From NCBI RefSeq assembly GCF_014529935.1, contig NZ_JACVFC010000001.1, positions 310,001 to 374,000 of the forward strand: a stretch of DNA of 64,000 bases. The letters run 5' to 3'. Below the pieces are notes generated by a model. It made no database searches. It was not told the origin of the DNA and saw nothing but the letters and a program-made list of their open reading frames with translations. Numbering within the stretch: position 1 is the stretch's first letter; each line of letters opens with the position of its first letter. This stretch comes from Chitinophaga qingshengii. Its GTDB lineage: Bacteria; Bacteroidota; Bacteroidia; Chitinophagales; Chitinophagaceae. This document shows, in pieces, positions 63,934 through 64,000 of this stretch. A program made the position numbers and the translations under genes.

Positions 63934-64000
63934 GGATTGTCTTTTTCTGCGTACGTGGAAAGTGTTAGGTGTGGCCTAAATTAACAAAAAATTACAGTAC

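Noticed and set aside
1..64000. tRNA, rRNA, insertion sequences, integrase or phage genes
   Set aside because: Looked for characteristic genes and terminal repeats by eye and found none; the loci look like resident chromosomal clusters and not a recent island.

Overview
The window looks like a chromosomal segment of a Bacteroidota member, most likely Chitinophagaceae (Chitinophaga-like). Evidence: four SusC/SusD outer-membrane glycan-uptake pairs, three FecI-type ECF sigma/FecR anti-sigma pairs, one hybrid two-component system, two proteins with type IX secretion (T9SS) C-terminal sorting domains, many lipoproteins, and TAnnTTTG-type -7 promoter elements. No tRNA, rRNA, CRISPR array, insertion sequence or phage gene was seen.

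Layout. 1-3.9 kb: two divergent amidohydrolase paralogs (one Tat-exported and cut by the window edge, one cytoplasmic), a DUF4822-like lipoprotein, an AraC-type regulator and a small membrane-anchored cysteine-motif protein. A 17-base half-site occurs three times, each about 63-70 nt before a start codon here, which suggests a small local regulon. 4.0-13.7 kb (+): locus A, sigma/FecR/SusC/SusD plus a secreted clan GH-A glycosidase with a T9SS tail. 13.8-24.7 kb (-): locus B, sigma/FecR/SusC/SusD plus two lipoproteins sharing a domain, one of them a beta-helix protein. 24.8-37.9 kb (-): locus C, a hybrid two-component sensor upstream of SusC/SusD, a GH130 phosphorylase, an MFS transporter and an (alpha/alpha)-barrel-like lipoprotein. 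38.2-46.7 kb (-): a four-gene operon headed by a 2118-residue SpvB/VCBS/Rhs protein whose variable C-terminus looks like a C39/papain-type cysteine peptidase, followed by two unrecognised secreted proteins and a small YD-motif/T9SS protein. 47.1-53.0 kb (+): a compact operon of a shortened PolX-type polymerase/PHP protein, acetate kinase, phosphoketolase and a universal stress protein. 53.1-63.9 kb (-): locus F, sigma/FecR/SusC/SusD, a discoidin-domain lipoprotein and two tandem BNR beta-propeller proteins.

Working together: in loci A, B and F the SusC carries an N-terminal STN signalling domain, as expected for substrate sensing through FecR to the ECF sigma factor. In locus C the SusC lacks STN and a hybrid two-component sensor takes that role. 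Enzymes at each locus would trim glycan at the surface or in the periplasm, with GH130 plus MFS finishing the job in locus C. The phosphoketolase/acetate kinase pair would convert sugar phosphates to acetyl phosphate and then to acetate and ATP. The Rhs operon is the best candidate for an undescribed system, probably interbacterial competition. Substrates of all four glycan loci are unknown from sequence alone.
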